Assembly: GCA_031180665.1 (NCBI GenBank)
Contig: JAPSLP010000033.1
Span: forward strand, 1-60,275
From: Cupriavidus sp.
GTDB lineage: Bacteria > Pseudomonadota > Gammaproteobacteria > Burkholderiales > Burkholderiaceae
Direction of reading: 5' to 3'
DNA: 60,275 nucleotides
The translations under genes were made by a program, and so were the position numbers. The notes beneath the pieces were generated by a model. That model was not told the origin of the DNA and searched no databases. It was given only the letters and a program-made list of their open reading frames with translations. Of the stretch, positions 42,266-50,557 are shown piece by piece. Position 1 is the stretch's first letter, and each line of letters begins with the position of its first letter.

Positions 42266-43912
42266 ATGCCCGATCCGGACAACCTTTCCTCCTCCCCTCC
42301 GCCCGCGCAGCCGCAGCCCCGGGAGCCGGCGCGCCGGCGCCGCGCGCGCTGGCTGCCGTCGGTGGTCTGGCTGATTCCCATCGTCGCCGCCGTGGTCGGG
42401 CTGTCGCTGCTGTTCCATACGCTGTCGCAGCGCGGCCCCGAGATCCAGGTGACCTTCCGCACCGCCGAGGGCCTGGCGCCGGGCAAGACGCCGGTGCGCT
42501 ACAAGGACGTCGATATCGGCCTGGTCAAGTCGGTGCGGCTGGCGCCGGACCGCTCGCATGTGGTGGCCACCATCGACCTGTCCAAGGACGCGGAGAACTT
42601 CGCCGTCAAGGACACGCGCTTCTGGGTGGTGCGCCCGCGGCTGGCCGTCAGCGGCGTGTCGGGGCTCGAGACGCTGCTGTCCGGCTCCTATGTCGGCGTC
42701 GACGCCGGCAAGTCGGAGGAGACCCAGCGTGAATTCGTCGGCCTGGAAACGCCGCCGGTGGTCACCACCGACTCGTCGGGCAAGCAGTTCGTGCTGCGCG
42801 CCGCCGACCTCGGTTCGCTCGACATCGGTTCGCCGGTCTACTACCGGCGCGTGCAGGTCGGCCAGGTGGTGGCCTACCAGCTGGAACCGGCCGGGCGCGA
42901 CATCACGCTGCGGGTCTTCATCAACAAGCCCTACGACGAGCTGGTCACCGCGGACACGCGCTTCTGGCATGCCAGCGGCGTCGACCTGAAGCTCGATGCG
43001 GGCGGCTTCAAGCTCAATACGCAGTCGCTGGTGACGATGCTGCTCGGCGGGGTCGCTTTCCAGGCGCCGCCCAACTCGCACCTGACCGAAGCGGCCAAGG
43101 AGAACACGCAGTTCCTGCTGGCCGGCGACCAGGCCGACGCGATGAAGGAGCCGGACGAACTGGCGCCGACGCTGGCCGTGCTGAACTTCGAGCAATCGGT
43201 GCGGGGCCTGGCGCCGGGGGCGCCGGTGGACTTCCGCGGCGTGGTGGTCGGCCAGGTGCGCTCGATCGGCATCGATTACGTGCGCGAGGCCAAGTCGTTC
43301 CGGCTGCCAGTGGTGGTCGAGCTCTATCCTTCGCGAATGGGCTTCCGCGAGCGCGACCTGGCCGACCGCGAACGCGCCCGCCAGCTGATGCTGGGCCTGA
43401 TCCAGCGCGGCCTGCGCGCGCAACTGCGCACCGGCAACCTGCTGACCGGCCAGCTCTACGTGGCGCTCGACTTCTTCCCCGACGCCAAGCCGGTCAAGGC
43501 GCCGGCCGATACGGCGCTGGCCGAGCTGCCGACCATGCCGGGCGCGCTGGACGAGCTGCAGGCCAAGCTCGGCAGCATCGTCGGCAAGATCGAGAAGGTG
43601 CCGTTCGACCAGATCGGCCAGGACCTGCGCAAGACCGTGGCCCAGCTGAACACCACGCTGGCCGGCGCGGACAAGCTGGTCGCGCAGCTGCAGGGCGACG
43701 TCGCGCCGGAAGTGCTGGCGGCCCTGCAGGACGCGCGCCGCACCATCCAGTCGGCCAACGGCACGCTGGCGTCCGACGCGCCGCTGCAGCAGGACACGCG
43801 CCGCATGCTGCAGGAGCTGACGCGCACCGCGGTGTCGCTGCGCGCGCTGACCGACTATCTCGAACGCCATCCCGAAGCGCTGCTGCGCGGCAAGACGGAG
43901 ACTCAACCATGA
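42266..43912 (+). CDS. pqiB: PqiB-like MCE protein of intermembrane lipid transport
   Basis: 548-aa protein, same length as E. coli PqiB. One N-terminal membrane helix (WLPSVVWLIPIVAAVVGLSLLF) and three MCE domains at about 57-150 (GLAPGKTPVRYKDVDIGLVKSVRL), 175-270 (LGSLDIGSPVYYRRVQVGQVVAY) and 300-410 (VRGLAPGAPVDFRGVVVGQVRSI). A long C-terminal helical needle follows (about 440-540). PqiB forms a hexameric tube for lipids across the periplasm. It overlaps pqiC by 4 nt. Confidence 0.95.
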   Translation: MPDPDNLSSSPPPAQPQPREPARRRRARWLPSVVWLIPIVAAVVGLSLLFHTLSQRGPEIQVTFRTAEGLAPGKTPVRYKDVDIGLVKSVRLAPDRSHVVATIDLSKDAENFAVKDTRFWVVRPRLAVSGVSGLETLLSGSYVGVDAGKSEETQREFVGLETPPVVTTDSSGKQFVLRAADLGSLDIGSPVYYRRVQVGQVVAYQLEPAGRDITLRVFINKPYDELVTADTRFWHASGVDLKLDAGGFKLNTQSLVTMLLGGVAFQAPPNSHLTEAAKENTQFLLAGDQADAMKEPDELAPTLAVLNFEQSVRGLAPGAPVDFRGVVVGQVRSIGIDYVREAKSFRLPVVVELYPSRMGFRERDLADRERARQLMLGLIQRGLRAQLRTGNLLTGQLYVALDFFPDAKPVKAPADTALAELPTMPGALDELQAKLGSIVGKIEKVPFDQIGQDLRKTVAQLNTTLAGADKLVAQLQGDVAPEVLAALQDARRTIQSANGTLASDAPLQQDTRRMLQELTRTAVSLRALTDYLERHPEALLRGKTETQP

Positions 43913-44631
43913 AGGGCCCGCTTATCCTGTCCCGCCGGCTGCGCGCCGCGATGTTCGCCACCGCCTGCGCCGGCACCCTGCTGCTGGGCGGCTGCGCGTC
44001 GTCGTCCGAGCCGCGCTACTACACGCTGGCGCACGGCGGCGAAACCGGCCAGACGGGCGCGGGCGGCGCGGCCGGGGCCGGGTTGCCGGCCACCGCCGTG
44101 GCGACCGGTACTGCCTCGGCGACGGGGGCGGTGTCCGCCAGCCAGCCGCTGTGGATCGAGGTCGCGCCGGCACGCGTGCCGGAACGGCTCAACCGCCAGC
44201 AGATCGTCATCGGCGGACCCGACGGCCGCGTGACCCCGCTGGACATGGCGCGCTGGTCGGCCCCGCTGCCCGACGAGTGGCGCGATGCGCTGTCGCAGCG
44301 CCTGCAGATCGTGCTGGGCGCGGTCGATGTCTATCAGCAGGGATTGAGCGGCGTGCAGCCGCTGTACCGGATCACCACCGAGGTGGTGCGGCTCGATGCG
44401 CAGCCCGGCGCGCGTGTCGGCGCCACCGTCAACTGGACCGTGCGCCGGCTGCCGGATGGCCGCACGCTGGCCGGGCGCACGCAGGCCGACCTGCCGGCCC
44501 CGGGCAGCGGCGACGACGTCGCCGGCGTGGTCGCGGCGATGCGGCAGGTGGTGGCCGACACCGCCGCGCAGATCGCCGCCGGCGTGGCCTCGCTGCGCCC
44601 CGAGGGGGCGACGGTCAGCCGCCAGCCTTGA
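43909..44631 (+). CDS. pqiC: PqiC-like outer-membrane lipoprotein
   Basis: 240-aa lipoprotein with signal peptide and lipobox LLLGGC-A (Cys about 27), then the ABC-type transport auxiliary (DUF330) motif SEPRYYTLA. The insert of about 30 Gly/Ala/Thr residues after it is unlike E. coli PqiC. Later LWIEVAPARVPERLNRQQIVI and RWSAPLPDEWRDALSQRL are typical. It docks the PqiB needle at the outer membrane. Last gene of the pqi operon. Confidence 0.9.
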   Translation: MKGPLILSRRLRAAMFATACAGTLLLGGCASSSEPRYYTLAHGGETGQTGAGGAAGAGLPATAVATGTASATGAVSASQPLWIEVAPARVPERLNRQQIVIGGPDGRVTPLDMARWSAPLPDEWRDALSQRLQIVLGAVDVYQQGLSGVQPLYRITTEVVRLDAQPGARVGATVNWTVRRLPDGRTLAGRTQADLPAPGSGDDVAGVVAAMRQVVADTAAQIAAGVASLRPEGATVSRQP

Positions 44632-44673
44632 CGCTCCGGCGCCGTCAGCGCCAGCGGCATCAGTGGCCTCAGT

Positions 44674-44723
44674 TCCCTCAGCGCCCTTAGTTCCCTCAGC
44701 GCCCTCAGCGCCCTCAGCGCCTG
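44674..44723. repeat. Short CCCTCAGCG tandem repeat
   Basis: Several copies of CCCTCAGCG, spaced by 9 or 18 bp, between convergent pqiC and the deoxyribosyltransferase-like gene, running into the last codons of the latter. Likely slippage product. Confidence 0.6.
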
Positions 44724-45226
44724 GCGCCGGCGCCCGCCGCGGCCATCGCCGCCAGGCATTGCGCCGGCCCGCCTTGCACCAGTTGCACCGAGCAGGCCAG
44801 CATCAGGTTCTTGCCCAGCCCGAAGTCCTCGACATGAAAGCCGCGCGCGTCGAGCGGCCTGCCCTCGGCGTCATGGCCGACGGCGGCGCGCTCGACGATG
44901 GTGCCGCGATCGCCGGTATAGGCCCACACCGGCTTGCCGAGCGCGACCGCAAAGCCCACCTCGAAGGCCGTGCCCGAATCCGGCTCGGCGGGCCCCCGAA
45001 ACTCGTCCAGATTGGCCATCACCAGATCGGCCCGGCGGATCAGCGCGACGTTCGCCTGGTAGATCCAGCGCGCCGCGGCCTCGCCTGCGAGGCCGGCGGG
45101 CAGTTGATGGTCCAGCGGAAACAGGCCGGTAAAGCCGTGTTGCGCGCAGAGGTCCTTCAGTGCCTGGCCATGGGCCATCGCGTCGGGACGAAACACATCG
45201 GGGCCGGCGAGGTAGACGGTGGGCAT
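44714..45226 (-). CDS. Nucleoside 2-deoxyribosyltransferase-family protein
   Basis: 170-aa protein. YLAGPDVFRPDA at the N-terminus, ADLVMANLDEFRGPAEPDSGTAFEVGFAVALGKPVWAYTGD with the likely nucleophile Glu in AFEVGFA, match the family that exchanges bases between 2-deoxynucleosides. The C-terminus is poorly conserved and encoded by a simple repeat. A base-release (hydrolase) activity as in some family members is possible. It stands alone between pqi and the dehydrogenase gene. Confidence 0.85.
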   Translation of the reverse strand: MPTVYLAGPDVFRPDAMAHGQALKDLCAQHGFTGLFPLDHQLPAGLAGEAAARWIYQANVALIRRADLVMANLDEFRGPAEPDSGTAFEVGFAVALGKPVWAYTGDRGTIVERAAVGHDAEGRPLDARGFHVEDFGLGKNLMLACSVQLVQGGPAQCLAAMAAAGAGARR

Positions 45227-45394
45227 GGTTTGGATTCAGGATAGGCGGTTGGGATCCAGCCTGATGATCGACGTCGCTTTCACGGGAACGACAGCATGGT
45301 CCTGCCGAGCCAGCCCGCCAGCGAGGCCACCGCACGGACAAGAGGCCGTCCGGCAGGATACACTCTGCTGTCTTTTTCTCGTATCCAGCCCACC

Positions 45395-46336
45395 ATGCCT
45401 GCCATCGACCTGATCCAGATCGGCCCGCTCGCGCCGCACCTCAACGCCACGCTGCAGGAGCGCCACGGCGCCGCCGCGCTGTGGGAGCAGGACGACTGGC
45501 CCGGCTGGCTGCGCGAACATGGTGCCCAGGCACGCGTGGTGGTGACCTCGGCCCGGCACGGCTGCAGCGCCGCGGTCATCGATGCGCTGCCGCAACTGGC
45601 GGCGATCGTCAGCTTCGGCGTCGGCTACGACAGCATCGCGCTGGACGCGGCCCGCGCGCGCGGCATCCAGGTCAGCAATACACCGGACGTGCTCAACGAT
45701 TGCGTGGCCGACCTCGCCTTCGGCCTGATGATCGATGCCGCGCGCGCCATCTCGCACGGCGACCGCTTCGTGCGCGCCGGCCGCTGGCACCAGGGCCCGT
45801 TCCCGCTGACGAGCAAGGTGTCCGGCAAGCGCCTCGGCATCCTGGGCCTGGGCCGCATCGGCGAGAAGGTCGCGCGCCGCGCGCAGGGCTTCGACATGGA
45901 GATCGCCTACAACAATCGGCGTCCGCGCGAGGGCGCGCCGTGGCGCCATGAACCCGACCTGCTGGCGCTGGCCGCATGGGCGGACTTTCTGGTGGTGACC
46001 TGCGTCGGCGGCGCGGAAACCGAAGGGCTGGTATCGCGCCAGGTCATCGAGGCGCTCGGCCCGAAGGGCGTGCTGGTCAATGTCGCGCGCGGCAGCGTGA
46101 TCGACGAGGACGCGATGGTCCAGGCGCTGCGCGATGGGCGCCTGGGCGCCGCGGGGCTCGACGTGTTCCGCGACGAACCGCGCGTGCCGCCGGCGCTGAT
46201 CGGGCTGGACAACGTCGTGCTGGCCCCGCATATGGCCAGCGGCACGGTCGAGACCCGCAGCGCGATGCAGGCGCTGATGCTCGACAATCTGCGCGCCTTC
46301 CTCGATACCGGCAAAGTGCTGACGCCGATCCTGTAA
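45395..46336 (+). CDS. D-2-hydroxyacid dehydrogenase (GhrB/hydroxypyruvate reductase-like)
   Basis: 313-aa NAD(P)-dependent dehydrogenase. Nucleotide motif GILGLGRIGEKVARRAQGF, catalytic Arg in VNVARGSVIDEDAM, Glu in DVFRDEPRVP and His in VVLAPHMASGT are all present. SFGVGYDSIALDAARARGI is typical of the glyoxylate/hydroxypyruvate reductase group. The ATG at 45395 is chosen from family start and frame; the ribosome site is weak. Not clearly in an operon. Confidence 0.9.
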   Translation: MPAIDLIQIGPLAPHLNATLQERHGAAALWEQDDWPGWLREHGAQARVVVTSARHGCSAAVIDALPQLAAIVSFGVGYDSIALDAARARGIQVSNTPDVLNDCVADLAFGLMIDAARAISHGDRFVRAGRWHQGPFPLTSKVSGKRLGILGLGRIGEKVARRAQGFDMEIAYNNRRPREGAPWRHEPDLLALAAWADFLVVTCVGGAETEGLVSRQVIEALGPKGVLVNVARGSVIDEDAMVQALRDGRLGAAGLDVFRDEPRVPPALIGLDNVVLAPHMASGTVETRSAMQALMLDNLRAFLDTGKVLTPIL

Positions 46337-46439
46337 CACGCCTCGGCGGGCCTGCCCTGCCCCATGCCGCGGCGCGGCGTTCCCCGGGAGCGCCGCGCCG
46401 GCCGATTTACGACTCCACGCCCCGCCCCTCGTGCCAGCC

Positions 46440-46940
46440 ATGCCACGGCATTTTCTTTACCTGTTCGTCTTTATCGCGCTGTACGCCTGCTTCGACCTGG
46501 TGTTCGACTACAACGAGGCCGAAGGGCTGCAGCACGTGATCGTCGACGCCATCGGTACCTCCATCACGCTGGCCGGCGTATTCGTGCTGGCGCGCGAGCG
46601 GCTGCGCACCGATCAGGAGATCCGCCAGCTGCGCGCCTCGCTGGGCGAGGCGGAGCGGACGCTGGCGCAGCGGGACGCGGCCGCGCATCAGGCCGGCCTG
46701 CAGATGCGGCATGCGATCAGCAGCCAGTTCGACCGCTGGAACCTGACCACCAGCGAGCGCGAGGTGGCCTACTTGCTGATCAAGGGGCTGTCGCTGGAAG
46801 AGATCGCCGGCGTGCGCGACAGCAAGCCCAAGACGGTGCGCCAGCACGCCACCAACATCTACGCCAAGGCCGGCCTGCGTGGCCGGCACGAGCTGGCTGC
46901 CTACTTCCTCGAAGACCTGCTGGTGCCCGAGCTGCCCTGA
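46440..46940 (+). CDS. Membrane-anchored LuxR-type helix-turn-helix protein
   Basis: 166-aa protein. Two N-terminal membrane helices (FLYLFVFIALYACFDLVFDY and VIVDAIGTSITLAGVFVLA) are followed by a coiled coil (about 60-95) and a C-terminal LuxR helix-turn-helix (LTTSEREVAYLLIKGLSLEEIAGV, SKPKTVRQHATNIYAKAGLRGRHELAAYF). A membrane-bound one-component regulator; signal and target are unknown. GTG at 46431 is an alternative start. No receiver or autoinducer domain. Confidence 0.82.
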   Translation: MPRHFLYLFVFIALYACFDLVFDYNEAEGLQHVIVDAIGTSITLAGVFVLARERLRTDQEIRQLRASLGEAERTLAQRDAAAHQAGLQMRHAISSQFDRWNLTTSEREVAYLLIKGLSLEEIAGVRDSKPKTVRQHATNIYAKAGLRGRHELAAYFLEDLLVPELP

Positions 46941-46999
46941 GCGGGCCGATTTACCGCGGCCGGAGTATCGGCTGCCCTGCACCCGGGTTCATTGACGCA

Positions 47000-47025
47000 G
47001 CGCTATATACCGCCGTATATTGCGC
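47000..47025. promoter_or_regulatory. ModE operator upstream of modA
   Basis: GCGCTATATA-CCGCCG-TATATTGCGC: 10-bp arms with one mismatch pair around a 6-bp spacer, the form of the ModE box (TATATA half-sites). It lies about 75 bp before the modA ATG. ModE with molybdate should repress modABC here. modE itself is encoded at the far end of the same cluster. Confidence 0.9.
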
Positions 47026-47099
47026 TCGATGTGACTCGGGTGTCCCCCTGCGGCGCCCCACCCTGCCACTCGAAAACGCGCATTCGGAACCCAGCCGCC

Positions 47100-47912
47100 A
47101 TGCCTGCTCGCCGTTCTCCCGCCATTGCCGCCGCGCCCGTCCGCGCGCGCTCGCGCCTCTCCGGCTCCTTCGCCGCGGCGGCGCTGGCACTGCTGGCGAT
47201 CCTGCCTGCAGGACCGGTGGCCGCCGCCGAACTGGTGGTGTCGGCCGCGGCCAGTCTGACCAATGCCTTCCGCGCCGTCGCCACCGCCTATGAGCAGGCG
47301 AATCCGGGAACGAAGCTGGTGCTCAATTTCGGCGCCTCCGACGTGCTGATGCAGCAGATCGTGCAGGGCGCGCCAGCCGACGTATTCGCCTCGGCCGACC
47401 AGCAGGCCATGGACAAGGCGCAGGCCGAGCACATGATCGTGCCGGGCTCGCGCCGCAATTTCGCCGCCAATGCGCTGGTGATGATCGAGCCGGCCGACAG
47501 CACGCTCAAGCTCGCCTCGCCGCGCGACCTGCTGCGCGACGACGTGCGGCGCGTGGCCTTCGGCAATCCGGCTTCGGTACCGGTGGGCCGCTATACGCGC
47601 GACGCGCTGGAGGATGCCCGGCTGTGGCAGGCCGTCTCGGCCAAGGGCGTGCCGGCGCAGAACGTGCGGCAAGCGCTGGACTATGTCGCGCGCGGCGAGG
47701 TCGATGCCGGCTTCGTCTTCGCCACCGATGCGGCCGTGATGCCTGGCAGGGTCCGCGTCGTCGCCCAGGTGCCGACGCGCACGGCGGTCACCTATCCGAT
47801 CGCCGTGACCGCCCGCTCCCGCCACAAGGACGAAGCGGCGCGCTTCGTCGCGTTCGTGCTGTCCGCCGAAGGCCAGGCGCTGCTCGCGCGCCACGGCTTC
47901 CGGCCGCGCTGA
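47100..47912 (+). CDS. modA: Molybdate ABC transporter periplasmic binding protein ModA
   Basis: 270-aa substrate-binding protein. Long signal peptide with Arg-rich n-region (about 1-44, cut near VAAA-E), then ELVVSAAASLTNAFRAVATAYEQANPGTKLVLNFGASDVLMQQIVQGAPADVFASADQQAMDKA, the oxyanion-binding pattern of ModA. The ATG at 47100 is preferred because an earlier in-frame start would run through the ModE operator. First gene of modABC. Confidence 0.93.
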   Translation: MPARRSPAIAAAPVRARSRLSGSFAAAALALLAILPAGPVAAAELVVSAAASLTNAFRAVATAYEQANPGTKLVLNFGASDVLMQQIVQGAPADVFASADQQAMDKAQAEHMIVPGSRRNFAANALVMIEPADSTLKLASPRDLLRDDVRRVAFGNPASVPVGRYTRDALEDARLWQAVSAKGVPAQNVRQALDYVARGEVDAGFVFATDAAVMPGRVRVVAQVPTRTAVTYPIAVTARSRHKDEAARFVAFVLSAEGQALLARHGFRPR

Positions 47913-47934
47913 ACGTCGCCCTCGCCTGTCGCTG

Positions 47935-48606
47935 ATGGAATCGGTCTGGGTCCCGCTGGCACTGTCGCTGAAGGTGGCCGGCTGGGCCACCGCGATCAAT
48001 ACGGTGCTCGGCGTCGCCGCCGCGGTGGCGCTGTCGCGCTGGCGCTCGCCGCTGCGCGATCTGGTCGACGCGGTGCTGACGCTGCCGCTGGTGCTGCCGC
48101 CGACCGTGCTCGGGTATTACCTGCTGGTGCTGGTCGGGCGCCGCGGCGTGTTCGGCGAATGGCTGTCGTCGATGGGCATCGAACTGGTCTTCACCTGGCA
48201 GGGCGCGGTGCTCGCGGCCACCATCGTCGCCTTTCCGCTGGTGCTCAAGTCCGCCCGCGCGGCAATCGAAGGCGTGGATCCGCAACTGGAGCATGCCGCG
48301 CGCGTGCTGGGCGTCAGCGAAACCGGCATCGTCTTTCGCGTGACGCTGCCGCTGGCGGTGCGCGGCATCGCCGCGGGCGTGCTGCTCGCTTTCGCCCGGG
48401 CGCTCGGCGAATTCGGCGCGACGCTGATGGTGGCCGGCAATCTGCCCGGCCGCACACAGACGCTGTCGGTCGCGATCTACGAAGCGGTGCAGGCCGGCGA
48501 CGACGACACCGCCAATCTGCTGGTGCTGGTCACCTCGCTGACCTGCGTGCTGCTGCTGGTGATCGCCGGCCGCCTGGTGCCGGGCACGCGCCAGCCGGTG
48601 CGCTGA
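47935..48606 (+). CDS. modB: Molybdate ABC transporter permease ModB
   Basis: 223-aa permease with five or six membrane helices. The EAA loop is EGVDPQLEHAARVLGVSETGIVFRVTLPLAVRGIAAG, and the N-terminus VWVPLALSLKVAGWAT and LPLVLPPTVLGYYLLV are typical ModB signatures. Lies 22 bp after modA and 12 bp before modC. Confidence 0.95.
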   Translation: MESVWVPLALSLKVAGWATAINTVLGVAAAVALSRWRSPLRDLVDAVLTLPLVLPPTVLGYYLLVLVGRRGVFGEWLSSMGIELVFTWQGAVLAATIVAFPLVLKSARAAIEGVDPQLEHAARVLGVSETGIVFRVTLPLAVRGIAAGVLLAFARALGEFGATLMVAGNLPGRTQTLSVAIYEAVQAGDDDTANLLVLVTSLTCVLLLVIAGRLVPGTRQPVR

Positions 48607-48618
48607 TCGGATAACGCC

Positions 48619-49326
48619 ATGTCTGTCACCGTACCGAAGGCCATGACGCTGCAGGTCCAGGTCAGCAAGCGGCTGGATACCGCCGACCGGCACTTCGCGC
48701 TCGATATCGGCTTCGCGTCCGCCAGCCGCCGCATCGCGCTGTTCGGCCCCTCGGGCGCCGGCAAGACGCTGACGCTGCGCGCCATCGCGGGCCTGCTGCG
48801 GCCCGACCAGGGGCGCATCGTGCTTGGCGAGCGCACGCTGTTCGATGCAACGGCTGGCATCGACGTGCGACCGCAGCAGCGGCGCGTGGCCTATCTGTTC
48901 CAGGACTATGCGCTGTTCCCGCACCTGAGCGTCGCGCAGAACGTCGCCTTCGGCCTGGAGCGCGGCTGGCGCAATCCGCCGCGCGGCAAGAGCCATGACG
49001 ATGCCGAACGCTGGATCGACGCCTTCGGCCTGCGCGAGATTCGCGGCCACTATCCGGCGGAGATTTCCGGCGGGCAGAAGCAGCGCGTGGCGTTGGCACG
49101 CGCGCTGGCGACCCGGCCCGATATCGTGCTGCTCGACGAACCGTTCTCCGCGCTGGACCCGGCGCTGCGCGCCCGCATGCGGGCCGAACTGCGCGCGCTG
49201 CAAAGCAGCCTGGAAGTGCCGATGCTGGTGATCTCGCACGATCCGGACGATGTCGCGGCCCTTGCCGATCATGTGATGGAGATCCGCGACGGGCGGATTT
49301 ATGGGCCGGAGGGCTCGCGCGCTTAG
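48619..49326 (+). CDS. modC: Molybdate ABC transporter ATPase ModC, short form
   Basis: 235-aa ATPase with Walker A GPSGAGKT, Q-loop FQDYALFPHL, signature ISGGQKQRVALARALA, Walker B IVLLDEPFSALD and switch His in VISHDPDD. It ends right after the nucleotide-binding domain; the molybdate-binding Mop/TOBE domain found in E. coli ModC (about 350 aa) is absent. Energises molybdate import. It ends facing modE, with family B repeats between. Confidence 0.93.
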   Translation: MSVTVPKAMTLQVQVSKRLDTADRHFALDIGFASASRRIALFGPSGAGKTLTLRAIAGLLRPDQGRIVLGERTLFDATAGIDVRPQQRRVAYLFQDYALFPHLSVAQNVAFGLERGWRNPPRGKSHDDAERWIDAFGLREIRGHYPAEISGGQKQRVALARALATRPDIVLLDEPFSALDPALRARMRAELRALQSSLEVPMLVISHDPDDVAALADHVMEIRDGRIYGPEGSRA

Positions 49327-49426
49327 AGCGATGGCATCGCGTGGCGGCAGCTGCTGTGTGCTCCCTGTTCCCGTTGGGGGGAGAGGGGGTGGTCTCCAAC
49401 CACGGCGGCCCAACCAACGCCGCTTG

Positions 49427-49538
49427 CCCTCTCCCCCGCCCCTCTCCCGCAAGCGGGAGAGGGGAGCAAACCGTCGCCCCTTGGTGACGGCTGCGGTGTT
49501 CTCCCTCTCCCCCGCCCCTCTGCCGCAAGCGGGAGAGG
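49427..49538. repeat. Two tandem family B repeat units
   Basis: CCCTCTCCCCCGCCCCTCTC-CCGCAAGCGGGAGAGG occurs at 49427 and again, 76 bp on, at 49503 with one change. A degenerate inverted piece lies near 49366-49390. The array separates convergent modC and modE and may serve as a transcription barrier. Confidence 0.8.
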
Positions 49539-49556
49539 AGTGCAAACCTGTGGATC

Positions 49557-50375
49557 TCAGTCCATCGTCCCCAGAATCACGCTCGACGCCTTGAAGATCG
49601 CCAGTGCCGGGGCGCCATCGGTCAGGCCGAGCTCGTCCAGCCCGGCATGGGTGACGATGGCCGCGATGGTGGCGCCGCCGTCGAGCGCCAGCACGACCTC
49701 GGCATTGACCGCTCCGGGCACGATGCGCGCCACCGTGCCCGGCAGCTGGTTGCGCGCCGACAGCCGCAACCCGGGCGACGGCACGCCGATCATCACGGAC
49801 GAGGCCTTGACCAGCGCGAACGCTTCGCTGCCCGGAGTCAGGCCCAGCGTCTCGACGCTCTCGTGTGTGACCGTGGCCACCACCTGCTGTCCACCGGGCA
49901 GCGCCAGCGTGACCTCGTCGTTCACCGCGCCGGTCCGCACATGAGTGACGGTACCGAACAGCCGGTTGCGTGCACTGGTCTTGATCATCAGTCGCCGGAT
50001 CAGATGGATATCGTGTTGCAGCGCATCGGCGGCCGTCGCATCGAGCTGCTCGCTGACGCGGGACAGCTGCGCGACGAAGGCGCGGTGCTCGGCCTCGAGC
50101 GCGCGATAGGTGCGGACCAGCCCCTCGCCGCGCGGCGTCAGCATGGTGCCGCCGCCGCCCTTGCCGCCGACGGCGCGCACCACCAGCGGCTCGCCGGCGC
50201 TGTTGTTCATCGCGTCGACCGCGTCCCACGCCGCCTTGTAGCTCAGTCCGACCGCCTTGGCGGCCGCCGTGATCGAGCCGTATTCGGCGATCGCCGCGAG
50301 CAGCGCGATGCGGTCCTTGCCGCCAAGGTCCTGGCTGCCGGCGCGAAACCAGATCTTGCCCTGTAGTTCGAGCAT
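49557..50375 (-). CDS. modE: Molybdate-responsive regulator ModE
   Basis: 272-aa ModE. N-terminal winged helix (LLAAIAEYGSITAAAKAVGLSYKAAWDAVDAMNN, then GKGGGGTMLTPRGEGLVRTYR) and two C-terminal Mop/TOBE domains (ARNRLFGTVTHVRTGAVNDEVTLAL; ARNQLPGTVARIVPGAVNAEVVLAL) that bind molybdate or tungstate. It should repress modABC via the operator at 47000-47025. Unlike E. coli, the gene is convergent at the end of the transporter operon. Confidence 0.95.
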   Translation of the reverse strand: MLELQGKIWFRAGSQDLGGKDRIALLAAIAEYGSITAAAKAVGLSYKAAWDAVDAMNNSAGEPLVVRAVGGKGGGGTMLTPRGEGLVRTYRALEAEHRAFVAQLSRVSEQLDATAADALQHDIHLIRRLMIKTSARNRLFGTVTHVRTGAVNDEVTLALPGGQQVVATVTHESVETLGLTPGSEAFALVKASSVMIGVPSPGLRLSARNQLPGTVARIVPGAVNAEVVLALDGGATIAAIVTHAGLDELGLTDGAPALAIFKASSVILGTMD

Positions 50376-50485
50376 GAGGGTGACGCCGCCACGGGGCGGC
50401 GCGAGGGTGTCGGAACGGCGCTATGTTACCGCGCCGGCCGCGCTGGCCCGGGCCTCGCCGCGGGGCGCCGCCGGCAAAGTATGTC

Positions 50486-50495
50486 ATCACGTGAT
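50486..50495. promoter_or_regulatory. Palindrome in the divergent modE / HPP-CBS gap
   Basis: ATCACGTGAT, a perfect 10-bp palindrome, flanked by TGTC on the left and ACA on the right, inside the 182-bp divergent gap. It is a candidate operator for either gene; the cognate protein is unknown. Confidence 0.35.
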
Positions 50496-50557
50496 ACATT
50501 GACGGCTTTTTTGCGCGACGCTTTTTTTGCTGCGTCGCGGCACGCGCTGGCGCCCCC

